Shown here: positions 26,245 through 35,317 of the stretch, piece after piece
Position numbering within the stretch: position 1 is the first letter of the stretch
Layout: every line of letters begins with the position of its first letter
NCBI GenBank assembly: GCA_964402065.1
Contig: CAYOAN010000003.1
Coordinates: 62,001 to 126,000, forward strand
Length of the DNA stretch: 64,000 bases
Direction of reading: 5' to 3'
Source of the DNA: CAIWMF01 sp964402065
Lineage (GTDB): Bacteria > Verrucomicrobiota > Verrucomicrobiia > Chthoniobacterales > UBA6821
Made by a program: the position numbers and the translations under genes
Notes under the pieces: model-generated
What the model was told of the DNA's origin: nothing
The model's database searches: none
What the model saw: only the letters and a program-made list of their open reading frames with translations

Positions 26245-26664
26245 ATGACTGCTCGCCTTCTTCAAGAATTTAAAGACTTCATCTCTCGTGGCAATGCCAT
26301 TGATCTTGCTGTTGGAATCATTATTGGAGCTGCTTTTGGAAAGATTGTTAACTCTCTTGTTAATGATATCATCATGCCTCCAATTGGACTGCTTTTGAAA
26401 GGAATCAACTTTCAAAACCTATTTATTGCTCTAAATGGTCAGCATTATGAAACTTTAAAAGCAGCTCAGGCTGCGGGAGTCGCTACGATCAACTATGGCA
26501 ATTTTATTACGACGATTATTGAATTCCTTGTCATCGGAGCCTCTGTTTTTGGCCTTGTGCGAATGATCATGATCCTTCGTTTTAATGCCTCATTGACTGC
26601 ACCTGTGAGTAAAACAGATCAGCTGCTCATAGAAATCCGAGATTTATTACGCCTGAAAAAATAG
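26245..26664 (+). CDS. mscL: Large-conductance mechanosensitive channel
   Basis: The 139-residue protein has the MscL layout: an amphipathic N-terminal helix (LLQEFKDFISRGNAIDLAVG), the pore-lining helix TM1 with IDLAVGIIIGAAFGKIVNSLVNDIIMPPIGLL, a periplasmic loop, TM2 with YGNFITTIIEFLVIGASVFGLV, and a charged C-terminal helix. It forms a pentameric pore in the inner membrane that opens at high membrane tension to release solutes after osmotic downshock. It is probably transcribed alone; repeat C1 begins 14 bases after its stop. Confidence 0.97.
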   Translation: MTARLLQEFKDFISRGNAIDLAVGIIIGAAFGKIVNSLVNDIIMPPIGLLLKGINFQNLFIALNGQHYETLKAAQAAGVATINYGNFITTIIEFLVIGASVFGLVRMIMILRFNASLTAPVSKTDQLLIEIRDLLRLKK

Positions 26665-26677
26665 TTTTTCAAGGTAT

Positions 26678-26815
26678 AGAGCGTTTTAAAAATATTATAG
26701 CCGTTGTAGTGCCAGGAACGAGGAGCGCAGAAATGCAGCGTATATCTCGTCCTTGAGGCTTCAAGCTCCGGAGTGAAACCGCCATACGCGGCTATAGAAT
26801 TTGTTAACATACTCT
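26678..26815. repeat. Family C dispersed repeat, copy C1
   Basis: About 138 bases with inverted ends of about 27 bases: AGAGCGTTTTAAAAATATTA plus TAGCCG on the left and a mirrored CGGCTATAGAATTTG...ACTCT on the right. It is non-coding and lies between the mscL stop and the end of the chrA pair. Copy C2 near 43.1 kb has the same sequence interrupted by a family A element. The interior contains GTGCCAGGAACGAGGAGCGC. Confidence 0.85.
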
Positions 26816-26833
26816 AGTCACCTTGCAGTGAAA

Positions 26834-27400
26834 TCACTTCACAATCATCCAACTAATTACTCCTGCCAGCGCCATGATTAAAACGGGATTGAGCTTGGTA
26901 TAGAGCAGCAAGAGCAGCGCTACAAGCCCCATAACAGCGGTTATCCAGTTAGAAACAGCAGTCTTGGCAACAGCTTCAGTTGACGCGAGAATCAAACCAC
27001 AGGTAAGGGGAAGCAATGCCTTTTCGATAGCGGCTTGCCAAGGAGCACCTCTCCATTTTTCCCAAAAATGAGAGACAACGAGTAGCACAATCGAACTTGG
27101 GACAAAAATAGCAATCAATGAAATCAATGCCCCTACCAGAGCGGCATGGAGAACAAAGTGATTTCCTACAAAGCCTGAAGCTTTAATGCCAATCAACTCT
27201 ACAATAAGTGTTGTTGGGCCAGGACCTGCTTTACTAAGGCTAAAGCAATCTACAAATTGGGTGTTCGTCAACCAATGATATTGATTCACTGCAACCTCTT
27301 CCAATGTTGGCAAAATGGTATTACCACCCCCAAACGCTGAAAGCGAAAGAGCAGAAAATAATTTTGCTAATGTTAGATAAATTGTAGTCAGCGACATCAT
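26834..27400 (-). CDS. chrA: ChrA-type chromate transporter, C-terminal-half subunit
   Basis: The 188-residue membrane protein has the CHR domain signature SLSAFGGGNTILPTLEEVAV and FSLSKAGPGPTTLIVELIG, followed by several hydrophobic segments. Together with the next gene it forms a short-chain CHR pair, in which each protein is one half of the classic two-domain ChrA. Such pairs export chromate in characterised bacteria; the natural substrate here is unknown. It starts three bases after the stop of its partner. Confidence 0.88.
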   Translation of the reverse strand: MMSLTTIYLTLAKLFSALSLSAFGGGNTILPTLEEVAVNQYHWLTNTQFVDCFSLSKAGPGPTTLIVELIGIKASGFVGNHFVLHAALVGALISLIAIFVPSSIVLLVVSHFWEKWRGAPWQAAIEKALLPLTCGLILASTEAVAKTAVSNWITAVMGLVALLLLLYTKLNPVLIMALAGVISWMIVK

Positions 27401-27403
27401 GCG

Positions 27404-28030
27404 TTATTGGCTTATGCTAGGTTGCCTTGACTGCTTATCTCTCTTTGGTCGGTAATACCAAATCGCTAGTGGCGCCACGATCAAGATGGCATAAGGAATA
27501 GAGACGTGTCCTTTTTTAATGAGAAGAAAAGTTGCTAAAAAAATTACGATATCCATTTTGCTTTTGAGCGATTCTTTAGCTGCTTCTACAAACATGCTTG
27601 CCATCAGTCCACACGCTACTGCAGCAACCCCCTTGAGAACAGATTCCATTGCTGGCAATGTTCCAAATGTAAAATACAAATAAGCGACAAAAAAACTAAA
27701 AATTGCCGGAGGAGCAATTAAGCAACTCAGCGCAACTACGACTCCTCTGGGGCCACAAAGATGGTTTGCAATGTAGAGTGAAATACCAACGACATTAGCT
27801 CCTGGCAATGCTTGGCTTAAAGCTAGCCCTGGAAAAAACTCTTCGTTCGTCATCCACTTTTTATTATCCACAATGATGCGTCGCACATAGGCGGTTAAGC
27901 CTCCTCCAAAACTTGTCACACCAATGAAAAGAAAAGTTTTAGCGAGTTGAGAAAGGCTGACAACCTTACGCCCTGCGAGTAACTCACAGTTTGTGGTTGA
28001 TGGTTCATTATTGTTCGCTTGGCAATTCAT
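27404..28030 (-). CDS. chrA: ChrA-type chromate transporter, N-terminal-half subunit
   Basis: The 208-residue protein has GVTSFGGGLTAYVRRIIVDNKKWMTNEEF and LALSQALPGANVVGISLYIAN, which are CHR-domain motifs, and about five to six hydrophobic segments. It is cotranscribed with the second half-protein at 26834-27400. The N-terminal 20 residues are Asn-rich and weakly conserved, so the start could lie downstream. Confidence 0.88.
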   Translation of the reverse strand: MNCQANNNEPSTTNCELLAGRKVVSLSQLAKTFLFIGVTSFGGGLTAYVRRIIVDNKKWMTNEEFFPGLALSQALPGANVVGISLYIANHLCGPRGVVVALSCLIAPPAIFSFFVAYLYFTFGTLPAMESVLKGVAAVACGLMASMFVEAAKESLKSKMDIVIFLATFLLIKKGHVSIPYAILIVAPLAIWYYRPKRDKQSRQPSISQ

Positions 28031-28110
28031 CTGGAGGAAGGATTCTATTTTATAGCGGCAAAGGGAAAAAGATCTTTCTGCACACTACGGCTATTTTACC
28101 TTTCTAAACA

Positions 28111-29112
28111 CTATGAACTAGCCTTATGTTGCAACGCTTTCTTAGCTGCATGCTTTCTCAAGTCCTCTGCAATTGCTTCATCAGATAGGTCCATCCGTTT
28201 TGAATTTTCCCAATCAATTTGAAAAACTTTGACCAAGCGTTTGATTAAAGCAGGATCTTCAAAGCGAATTCCAAGCTCGCGTCGCTCATTAAAACATTTT
28301 GGATAAAAATTAAACGAGCTCAGTAACGCCCTCTCTTCATCAGCAATCATGAGCTTTGCGTGAAGATGAAGCCCATGAAGTTTGTGAATGTGAATCCCAA
28401 GATCTTCTAGCAGCCTCAACCCTGCGATTCCTTCAGTCCGATAAAAATCACGTAATGAATGAATCGGAAGAGCCATGGCATGAACCTTTACCTTCCTCTT
28501 AACACAAGCCTCTACGAGCGCTTCAATTACTGGCGTATCAACATATTTTTCATGCTGAACGTAGAGTGTCTTTTTTGCAGAGCGAATAAAATTTATGACT
28601 TCTTGTCGTGATCCTCCCACGCTCCAAATCAATGGAGAAGCTGATGGGGGAGTAAATTCGGCTTGCTTCCAATCAGCGTCAAAGCAGTCTGCTACTTCTT
28701 TCACCTCTACTGGCATCGTTGTTACCAAAGCATAATCACGAGTCTCTCCAAAGTATTTTGGCGCCCAATTTAGCGACATGATAAATGCTTTCTTGCGATC
28801 AATCACCATCGATTTTTCATGCGTGATTGGATATTTTGGATTTGTTTCTTGGACGGGCACACCCTCTTTTTTAAAAAAAGCAAAGGCCTCATCATTGTCA
28901 TGTTCGCCTGTAAAACGAGAAGGGTTAAGCATCACTCGAACCTTCACTCCTCGCTGGTGGGCTTTAGCCACTTCATTCCAGAGCCGCGGCTCTGTAAATT
29001 GGAACATCTTAATATCAAGCGTTGCCGTCGCCGAACGAATGGCTGCTTGAAAAGGCTCGATTCCATCATCTGGAACTACAATTAAATTATGAAAGGTTTC
29101 TTGGGGCATCAT
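28111..29112 (-). CDS. Phospholipase D-fold protein (two HKD motifs)
   Basis: The 333-residue protein has two HKD motifs, each half of a PLD active site: THEKSMVIDRKKAFIMSLN near residue 98 and LHAKLMIADEERALLSSFNF near residue 253. PLD-fold enzymes transfer or hydrolyse phosphodiesters, for example in cardiolipin synthesis or nuclease action. There is no transmembrane segment, so it is not a standard membrane cardiolipin synthase; the substrate is unknown. The MMPQ start gives two possible ATG codons, 29112 and 29109. The 5' end overlaps the 3' end of the upstream sulfotransferase gene by 26 bases. Confidence 0.85.
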   Translation of the reverse strand: MMPQETFHNLIVVPDDGIEPFQAAIRSATATLDIKMFQFTEPRLWNEVAKAHQRGVKVRVMLNPSRFTGEHDNDEAFAFFKKEGVPVQETNPKYPITHEKSMVIDRKKAFIMSLNWAPKYFGETRDYALVTTMPVEVKEVADCFDADWKQAEFTPPSASPLIWSVGGSRQEVINFIRSAKKTLYVQHEKYVDTPVIEALVEACVKRKVKVHAMALPIHSLRDFYRTEGIAGLRLLEDLGIHIHKLHGLHLHAKLMIADEERALLSSFNFYPKCFNERRELGIRFEDPALIKRLVKVFQIDWENSKRMDLSDEAIAEDLRKHAAKKALQHKASS

Positions 29113-30067
29113 GAAGACTCATTTTATCTATTGTTTGCTGCTGCGCAAGATTTGCTACTTGGAGCATCAACATCGCCTGTTCATTTTTTTCTGCCAAAAT
29201 TAAAAGAGAGCGAGCTAGTCCTAGTCGCCGACTCCATTCTTCACGCACCTGCTGAAGCCCCTCCCACAAAGCTTCTCCTTTGGCAACAGCAAAAAGTTTT
29301 TCATAAATTTCTATAGCGAAGCTTTGAGCATCATCCATAGCATGACGAGAACATGTTTGATTTTTAAAGTGGCATAATTTCGAATCAATGAAATGAGCGC
29401 TGTAATTTTCCAATGCTTTTTTTTGAATTTCTAATTTAAAAGTATCGGCAAGGCGCCTCATTTGAAACGCCGGATCACTTAATAACTCGCCATAGTCCAC
29501 TATAATTCGATCTTCTCCTTCAGATGCATCCATCGCTCCTAAAATAGAGGTTATCCAAATCCAAAAAAACTTTTCAAGAGGAGCACTAGCATCTCTCTGG
29601 CGCTCTCCAAAAATCCTCATCGATGCTACTGTGCTCAGAGGATCTCGGAGCGCAATGACGTAAGAAGCCGCTATTCCGTTCGCTTTGAACACTCTTTTCC
29701 AAAAAGGCAAGAGGATTGAAAATCGTGGATCTTTTATCCCAAGCGGCTGCCACAGCTTTAAGAACCTTGATAGCACTAGGTCACTGGCTTTTTTCAAAAA
29801 TCCTCTTTCACACAAAAAATCAACTTCTTCTTCCGTTAGCAACATCATTCCACGCCGACGTTGCTCTAACTCAACCAGCTCGTTAATGAGTTTCATGTTA
29901 AAAGCATGAAACTCTAAATCCTCCCAATATCCTTTTTCATTCGAAATATTAAAAGGTGTTAATGCCTGATCCACCACAGAGACACCGACAGTCTCAAGCC
30001 CTTTCGTGATAGCACTCGTTCCGCTTCTACGAACTCCCAGAACGATGATAATGCGATGACGCGACAT
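29087..30067 (-). CDS. Sulfotransferase-family protein, paralog 1
   Basis: The 326-residue protein begins with LGVRRSGTSAITKGLETVGV, a P-loop-like 5'-phosphosulfate-binding motif, and has IKDPRFSILLPFWKRVFKANG and ALRDPLSTVASM, typical of the sulfotransferase superfamily that uses PAPS. The acceptor is unknown (glycan, lipid or small molecule). A second, clearly homologous protein is at 31181-32170, so the pair came from a gene duplication. The two copies flank tRNA-Arg and murI. The 3' end overlaps the PLD-fold gene, implying cotranscription. Confidence 0.8.
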   Translation of the reverse strand: MSRHRIIIVLGVRRSGTSAITKGLETVGVSVVDQALTPFNISNEKGYWEDLEFHAFNMKLINELVELEQRRRGMMLLTEEEVDFLCERGFLKKASDLVLSRFLKLWQPLGIKDPRFSILLPFWKRVFKANGIAASYVIALRDPLSTVASMRIFGERQRDASAPLEKFFWIWITSILGAMDASEGEDRIIVDYGELLSDPAFQMRRLADTFKLEIQKKALENYSAHFIDSKLCHFKNQTCSRHAMDDAQSFAIEIYEKLFAVAKGEALWEGLQQVREEWSRRLGLARSLLILAEKNEQAMLMLQVANLAQQQTIDKMSLHDAPRNLS

Positions 30068-30082
30068 GAATCTTCAAAAAAA

Positions 30083-30156
<74 letters not shown>

Positions 30157-30224
30157 GAAAAAGAAAGAGACAAGAATTTAGCCATAAAGACCACAAAGAA
30201 GAAAGAAGAGAATAGCGATAAAGC

Positions 30225-30257
30225 AACATAAAGAACGGAAAAAATTTTCTTTATGTT
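30225..30257. repeat. Inverted repeat before murI (GTTCTTT-type hairpin)
   Basis: AACATAAAGAA and TTCTTTATGTT form a perfect 11-base stem with an 11-base loop. TTTGTGGCTAT follows. Similar GTGTTCTTTG...GTGGCTA sequences occur at 43.06-43.1 kb and 52.46-52.5 kb, so it belongs to a short hairpin repeat group found in gene leaders. Confidence 0.5.
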
Positions 30258-30301
30258 CTTTAGATTCGTTTGTGGCTATTAATTTATTTTTTAAAATCGT
30301 G

Positions 30302-31144
30302 ATGAACAGCACCACCTTCCAACCAGCAGGTTCCAGCTTTCAACCTGTTCCCTCTCCTATCGGCGTCTTTGATTCTGGTGTGGGAGGCCTTACCGTAGTA
30401 GCTGCACTGCGTCGTTTATTACCTGATGAGGAAATTCTCTATGTTGGCGATACTGCTCGCGTTCCTTATGGTGGCAAAAGCGCTGAAACAATCCTGCGCT
30501 ATAGCCAAGAAATTATTGATTTACTTTTACAACGAGAGTGCAAACTCATCATCATTGCCTGCAATACTGCATCAGCAGTAGCGCTTCCAATCCTAAAAAA
30601 TTTTTACAAAATTCCACTACAAGGTGTCATAGAATCAGGAGCCGCTGCCGCAGTGAAAGCAACACGCTCAGGAAAAATTGGCGTTATCGGCACTAAAGCA
30701 ACGATTGCAAGCAATGCTTATGCTCACGCCATTCAGGCGCTCCAGTCAAACCTCACGATCATCTCACAACCCTGCCCACTCCTTGTTCCGGCCATTGAAG
30801 AAGGATGGCTGGAAGACGAGATCACAGATGCGATTATCCATCGTTATCTTGATCCTATGTTATCTCAAAGTATCGATACACTCGTCCTTGGTTGTACTCA
30901 CTATCCCTTACTTAAAAAACGGATCGCAACTATCGTTGGCCCTAATATAACGCTCGTTGACTCTGCTGAAAATTGTGCCCATACAGTTCAGCAATTACTG
31001 TTAGAATCTCATTTGAAAACGCCTCAAAAAGAAGAAGGCGCTCTTCATCTTATTCTCAGCGATCGTTCGGAAGGCTTTTTAAATCTCGCTGCGGAACAAT
31101 TACAATTATCAGTAACTTCACTTGAAACAATTAGATGGCATTAA
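30302..31144 (+). CDS. murI: Glutamate racemase
   Basis: The 280-residue enzyme interconverts L- and D-glutamate for peptidoglycan. It shows IGVFDSGVGGLTVVAAL, ILYVGDTARVPYGGKS, and the two catalytic Cys in ACNTASAVALP and GCTHYPLL. The ATG at 30302 gives a normal N terminus; a GTG at 30272 would add ten hydrophobic residues translated from the AT-rich leader. It lies between the two sulfotransferase paralogs on the opposite strand. Confidence 0.93.
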   Translation: MNSTTFQPAGSSFQPVPSPIGVFDSGVGGLTVVAALRRLLPDEEILYVGDTARVPYGGKSAETILRYSQEIIDLLLQRECKLIIIACNTASAVALPILKNFYKIPLQGVIESGAAAAVKATRSGKIGVIGTKATIASNAYAHAIQALQSNLTIISQPCPLLVPAIEEGWLEDEITDAIIHRYLDPMLSQSIDTLVLGCTHYPLLKKRIATIVGPNITLVDSAENCAHTVQQLLLESHLKTPQKEEGALHLILSDRSEGFLNLAAEQLQLSVTSLETIRWH

Positions 31145-31180
31145 CGAAAAAGTATAGCACCTGACATGGTTTTCTGGTCG

Positions 31181-32170
31181 TTATAGGCCCGTTGTTTTGA
31201 GTAGCTTATTTTTGGAATTTTTCTCTACCATATCCCGATAAACTAGAACAGCTGCTTGCAACAACAAGATGGTTTGTTCATTTTTTTCTGCCATTTTTAA
31301 AAGGGGTTCAACAGCAGCAAGCTCAGCTTTCCATTTTTTAAGAAACCTCTGAAGTTGACTCACTGGAAGGTGATGGTCGACACGCCAAAGAAGCTGTTCA
31401 TACATTTCCCATGCTAGTGCTTGACTAGGCGTGAGAGGTTCTCCTGAAATCTTAGCCATTTTAAAATGGCATAATTTTGGATCAATAAACTCTGCATGAT
31501 ATTTTTTTAGGACATCTTCTTGAACCTCTAAATTCAAGACACGAGCAATTCGCTCTATTTGAGCAACAGGGTCTTTCAAAAGCTTATCATAATGGACATA
31601 CACGCACTCTTCTCCTGCTGTGTTTTCCAAGCATCCCACTAAAAAAGAAATCCATGCCCATAAAAACTTTTCATCATGATCATTGATCGGTTCACATTCT
31701 CGACTAAAAGCTTTCATCGAGGCAATCGTGCTAAAAGGATCTCTTAGCAAAACAATAAATGAAACTCTAAGCTCACATGCTTTAAAAACTCTTTTCCAAA
31801 AAGGAAGTAAAATAGAAAAACGTGGATCTTTAAGACCAAGCGGCTGCGATGATGTCCCAAGTTTCGACAACAAGAGACGCTTTCCTTGCTCCAGAAATTT
31901 TTGACCACACAAAAAATCAACTTCTTTTTCGGCAAGTGGAAGAATGCTCCTCCATCGATGCTCTAACGGCTCGAGAGCATTGATCAATTGTATATTGAAC
32001 TCATGAATTTCTGGATCTTCCCAATATCCTTTTTCATTAAAGGAATTACTCGTTATTAATGACTGATCAACGATTGAGACTCCCATGGTCTCAAGCCCCT
32101 TTGTCATAGCACTCGTCCCACTCCTACGAATTCCAAGGATAATGATCAGATGAGGGCGATGAGTCGACAT
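31181..32170 (-). CDS. Sulfotransferase-family protein, paralog 2
   Basis: The 329-residue protein starts with LGIRRSGTSAMTKGLETMGV and has LKDPRFSILLPFWKRVFKA, LLRDPFSTIASM and EFIDPKLCHFKM. These align along the whole length with paralog 1 at 29087-30067, and by eye roughly half the residues are identical. The conserved NEKGYWED after the P-loop-like motif is shared by both. It probably uses PAPS; the acceptor is unknown. The 3' end converges with murI. Confidence 0.8.
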   Translation of the reverse strand: MSTHRPHLIIILGIRRSGTSAMTKGLETMGVSIVDQSLITSNSFNEKGYWEDPEIHEFNIQLINALEPLEHRWRSILPLAEKEVDFLCGQKFLEQGKRLLLSKLGTSSQPLGLKDPRFSILLPFWKRVFKACELRVSFIVLLRDPFSTIASMKAFSRECEPINDHDEKFLWAWISFLVGCLENTAGEECVYVHYDKLLKDPVAQIERIARVLNLEVQEDVLKKYHAEFIDPKLCHFKMAKISGEPLTPSQALAWEMYEQLLWRVDHHLPVSQLQRFLKKWKAELAAVEPLLKMAEKNEQTILLLQAAVLVYRDMVEKNSKNKLLKTTGL

Positions 32171-32253
32171 TGCTTTAAAATGTCACTTTGAAACTTTTGC
32201 TGCGAGGGCTCCTGTGCGTTTACATGACAAGCAACTTCAGTAATTCGCTGTGA

Positions 32254-32359
32254 TGGATGAAGGGCAAAGCGCGACGATGCAGAGCAGCTGAGTGTCTATG
32301 AAAACACTCTTACCGCGAGCACTGACGCAACGCAGCCCTTCGCCATTACAGTAGTATTA
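32254..32359. repeat. Family D repeat, copy D1, at the 3' end of pnp
   Basis: About 105 bases directly after pnp. On the minus strand it begins with TAATACTACT, whose TAA is the pnp stop codon, and contains TCAGCTGCTCTGCATCG and CGCGCTT. Copy D2 at 57880-57988 has TAAATACTACTACTGG, GTTGCTCGC, TCAGCTGCTTTGCGGTC and CGCGCTT in the same order. The two copies are about two-thirds alike by eye and occupy the same place relative to a stop codon, so a 3'-end role is possible. Confidence 0.6.
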
Positions 32360-34492
32360 TGAAGCCGCTTGAGCTACTTGATCACGCTCTTTGAGCGCAG
32401 CCTTACGGCTTAGTTTGACGCGACCCTTATCATCAACGCCAATGCATTTGACCCAAATAAGGTCCCCAACTTTAACAATGTCTTCTACTTTGTTAACGCG
32501 GACATCAGCAAGCTCGGAGACGTGACAGAGGCCATCTTTACCGGGCAAAACCTCCACAAAACAGCCAAATTCTTTAATAGAAACTACTGTCCCTTGATAA
32601 GTTTCACCAACGGTGATTTCTTTAGTCATTCCTTGAATAATCTCCTTAGCACGACGGAGACTTTCGCCATTGCTTGAGTAAATATTAACCGTACCGTCAT
32701 CTTCGATATTAATTTCAGCACCTGTCTCAGCAACAATACCCTTGATTGTCTTACCACCAGGTCCGATGAGAAGACCTATTTTATCAACAGGAATTTTGAG
32801 ACTCTCAATACGAGGAGCATACTGACTCATTTCGCTGCGAGCTTCTGGGAGCGTAGTGCCCATGTGCTGCAAGATGAGCATCCGATTATGACGTGCATCA
32901 GCAACTGCTTCAGCCATCAATTCATGACTGATACCTGCAAGCTTAAGGTCCAACTGAAATCCAGTGATTCCTTCAGAGGTTCCACAGAGTTTAAAATCCA
33001 TGTCACCAAAATGATCTTCAGAACCAATAATATCAGTCAAGAGTGAGTAGCGAGAAATGGTTTTCTCGTCTGCCGCATATTCTGTTACTAAGCCAACAGA
33101 GATTCCAGCAACAGGACGTTTGAGAGGAACACCCGCATCCATGAGAGCAAGAACTCCAGCACAGACAGTAGCCATCGACGTCGAACCATTCGATTCCATA
33201 ACTTCACTCGTTACTCGAATAGCATAAGGAAACTCTGACTCCGAAGGAATGACCGGAAAGACAGAACGCTCAGCAAGAGCACCATGTCCGATTTCGCGGC
33301 GATTTTGTCCACCAAAACGACCAGTTTCACCAACGCTGAACGGTGGGAAGTTATAGTGCAAAATAAAACGTTTGCTCGTTTCACCACCACCGTAGGCATC
33401 AATGGTCTGACCTTCATCCATTGTTCCAAGTGTAGCCAAAGCAATGGCCTGGGTCTCTCCACGTTGGAAGAGTGCGGATCCGTGAGTACGAGGGAGCAAG
33501 CTTGTTTCACTTCCAAGAACACGAAGCTCTTTTAAGCCGCGACCATCACAACGTTGCTGACGATCCAAAATGCTTACACGAAATGCTTTTTTCTGGAGAT
33601 AATCAAAAGCTTGAGAAATCTCAAAAGGAGTTGCCGTTGGATATGCCTCAAGAATAGCAACACGAACCTCTTCTTTTAGTGCTCCAACTGCTTTGCCACG
33701 GGCTACTTTACCAGAAGTATAGAGCGCTCCCTCAATGCGATCACCTGCGATTTTGTAAGCAACTTCTAAAAGATTTTCATCAACACTTAAGAGTGGCACT
33801 TCTCGCTTTTGCTTTCCAATCTTAGCAACAAGCTCTCGTTGAGCCTCAATAATGACACGAACAGCGTCACGAGCTATATCAAGAGCCTTCATGAAATCAG
33901 CCTCTGGAAGCTCATTAGCAGCACCTTCGATCATGATGACCTGTTCGCCATCGCCAACGTAAACAAGATCAAGATCACTTTTTTCACGTTCATCATGTGT
34001 TGGATTGATAACAAATTCACCATTGATGCGTCCAATACGAACCGCTCCAATAGGGCCTGCAAAAGGAATATCTGATACAGCAAGAGCCGCAGAAGCTCCA
34101 TTAATGCTCAAAATATCGGGGTCATTTTCCCCATCAGCACTGAGGAGAATGCTGATGATTTGAGTATCATAGAAATAACCTTTTGGAAAAAGTGGTCTTA
34201 ATGGACGATCAATCATCCGACTCGTGAGAATTTCTTTTTCAGTAGGACGACCTTCGCGCTTGAAGTAGCCGCCAGGAATTTTTCCAACAGCAGCAGCTTT
34301 TTCCTTGTAGTCAACAGTGAGAGGAAAAAAATCTTGCCCCTCCTTCATAGTAGTAGCGCTGACCGCACTGGTCATCACAACCGTGTCAGCAAAACGAACA
34401 ACAACGGCACCATCGGCCAGTTTGGCAATCTTGCCAGATTCGAAAGTAATAGGAAAACGGCCGACAGAGGCCATGGTTTTAGCGGGTAGCAT
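32357..34492 (-). CDS. pnp: Polyribonucleotide nucleotidyltransferase (PNPase)
   Basis: The 711-residue enzyme degrades RNA 3' to 5' using phosphate. It has two RNase PH domains (residues about 1-215 and 310-540), with GGYFKREGRPTEKEILTSRMIDRPLRPLFPKGY in the first and RTHGSALFQRGETQA and GSEDHFGDMDFKLCGTSEGITGFQLDLKL in the second. The KH domain (KIGLLIGPGGKTIKGI) and C-terminal S1 domain (GTVVSIKEFGCFVEVLPGKDGLCHVSEL) follow. It is downstream of rpsO, as in many bacteria. Family D repeat D1 lies at its 3' end and supplies the stop codon context. Confidence 0.97.
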   Translation of the reverse strand: MLPAKTMASVGRFPITFESGKIAKLADGAVVVRFADTVVMTSAVSATTMKEGQDFFPLTVDYKEKAAAVGKIPGGYFKREGRPTEKEILTSRMIDRPLRPLFPKGYFYDTQIISILLSADGENDPDILSINGASAALAVSDIPFAGPIGAVRIGRINGEFVINPTHDEREKSDLDLVYVGDGEQVIMIEGAANELPEADFMKALDIARDAVRVIIEAQRELVAKIGKQKREVPLLSVDENLLEVAYKIAGDRIEGALYTSGKVARGKAVGALKEEVRVAILEAYPTATPFEISQAFDYLQKKAFRVSILDRQQRCDGRGLKELRVLGSETSLLPRTHGSALFQRGETQAIALATLGTMDEGQTIDAYGGGETSKRFILHYNFPPFSVGETGRFGGQNRREIGHGALAERSVFPVIPSESEFPYAIRVTSEVMESNGSTSMATVCAGVLALMDAGVPLKRPVAGISVGLVTEYAADEKTISRYSLLTDIIGSEDHFGDMDFKLCGTSEGITGFQLDLKLAGISHELMAEAVADARHNRMLILQHMGTTLPEARSEMSQYAPRIESLKIPVDKIGLLIGPGGKTIKGIVAETGAEINIEDDGTVNIYSSNGESLRRAKEIIQGMTKEITVGETYQGTVVSIKEFGCFVEVLPGKDGLCHVSELADVRVNKVEDIVKVGDLIWVKCIGVDDKGRVKLSRKAALKERDQVAQAAS

Positions 34493-34694
34493 GGTATAAA
34501 AAAGTTTAAGATGTGAAGAATTAACGCATTAAAGGGGTTAGAAATATCACAGATATTTTTGTGAGCGTTAGGTTAAAGAACATAGTTCTTTTTTCTAAGA
34601 ATAATGGAAATAAAAATTTAACCTTTTAAGTTAAATTTTTTGCTAGGGCAAATAACCCTGCACCTTTAATTCTTACCCCCCCCTCTAAGCAAGA

Positions 34695-34713
34695 TAAATC
34701 GCTACGCGATTTA
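34695..34713 (-). other. Hairpin overlapping the rpsO stop codon
   Basis: TAAATCGC, loop TAC, GCGATTTA: a perfect 8-base stem whose 5' arm contains the rpsO stop on the minus strand. No T-run follows. It could protect or process the rpsO-pnp transcript. Confidence 0.4.
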
Positions 34714-34959
34714 TTTTCTGAGTTGTAATTTCTGAATAATCCCTTGATAACGCTCGTTCGCGGTCCTTTTAAGGTAATCAAGCAAACGACGGCGTTGAGC
34801 CACTAGGGCCAATAAGCCACGACGAGAAGAGTGATCTTTAGCGTTACTCTTCAAATGTTGGGTGAGAGCAGCGATGCGCTGGGTCAAGTTAACAATTTGG
34901 ACATCAGCACTACCGGTGTCTTTTTCATGCAGCCGAAGTGCTGCGATTTCTGTATTCAT
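34711..34959 (-). CDS. rpsO: 30S ribosomal protein S15
   Basis: The 82-residue protein has the S15 core: DTGSADVQIVNLTQRIAALTQHL, KDHSSRRGLLALVAQRRRLLDYLKR, and YQGIIQKLQLRK at the end. It is about seven residues shorter at the N terminus than E. coli S15, with helix 1 shortened. It lies upstream of pnp on the same strand with a 218-base gap. A TAGTCT with an upstream TTGCCA lies 24 bases before the start. Confidence 0.95.
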   Translation of the reverse strand: MNTEIAALRLHEKDTGSADVQIVNLTQRIAALTQHLKSNAKDHSSRRGLLALVAQRRRLLDYLKRTANERYQGIIQKLQLRK

Positions 34960-34983
34960 GTTCTTATATTATTTTGTAGCCGG

Positions 34984-35014
34984 AGACTATCGCACAGAAA
35001 GAATGCCATGGCAA
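34984..35014 (-). promoter_or_regulatory. Possible promoter of rpsO
   Basis: On the minus strand TTGCCA, 19 bases, then TAGTCT, the hexamer ending 24 bases before the rpsO start. TTGCCA is one base from the sigma-70 -35 consensus. The spacing is two bases longer than ideal. TTGCCA also precedes rplK and rplU. Confidence 0.3.
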
Positions 35015-35084
35015 GGGAAAATAGAAAAAGGCAGATGAAAAAACCCAGCATACGCATTTTTTAAGATCCAAGAAGATTGCAGGT

Positions 35085-35167
35085 ACAGTCCAATTACCTT
35101 GAGGTCCCAGAAAAGAACGGAGAGATTTTTACAAAAGGCAAGACTGAAGGCCAAGCGCCATCTCTAG
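35085..35167. repeat. Degenerate partial family B repeat (B3)
   Basis: The left half of a family B element: AGTCCAATTACCTTGAG (diverged end), AGAAAAGAACGGAGAGATTTT and AAAAGGCAAGACTGAAGGC match copy B2 at 57.7 kb. The right half is missing or unrecognisable. It lies in the 358-base gap between rpsO and valS. I see no gene in that gap. Confidence 0.6.
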
Positions 35168-35302
35168 GCTTATAGGTTTTTCATGGCCAGCGAACTCGGT
35201 TGCCATCAGGCAGTGGGCAGATGCGCAGCTTCACGCTTTTAAGATAATAATCCGTTTTGCACCTGATCGCATTTTCCAATTTCAAATTTCATGTTTTAAG
35301 GC

Positions 35303-35308
35303 TAGCCT
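35303..35308 (+). promoter_or_regulatory. Possible -10-like element (TAGCCT) just before valS
   Basis: TAGCCT lies nine bases before the valS ATG. If it is a -10 element, transcription would start almost at the start codon, giving a nearly leaderless mRNA. This is speculative. Confidence 0.2.
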
Positions 35309-35317
35309 CTTTCCCCC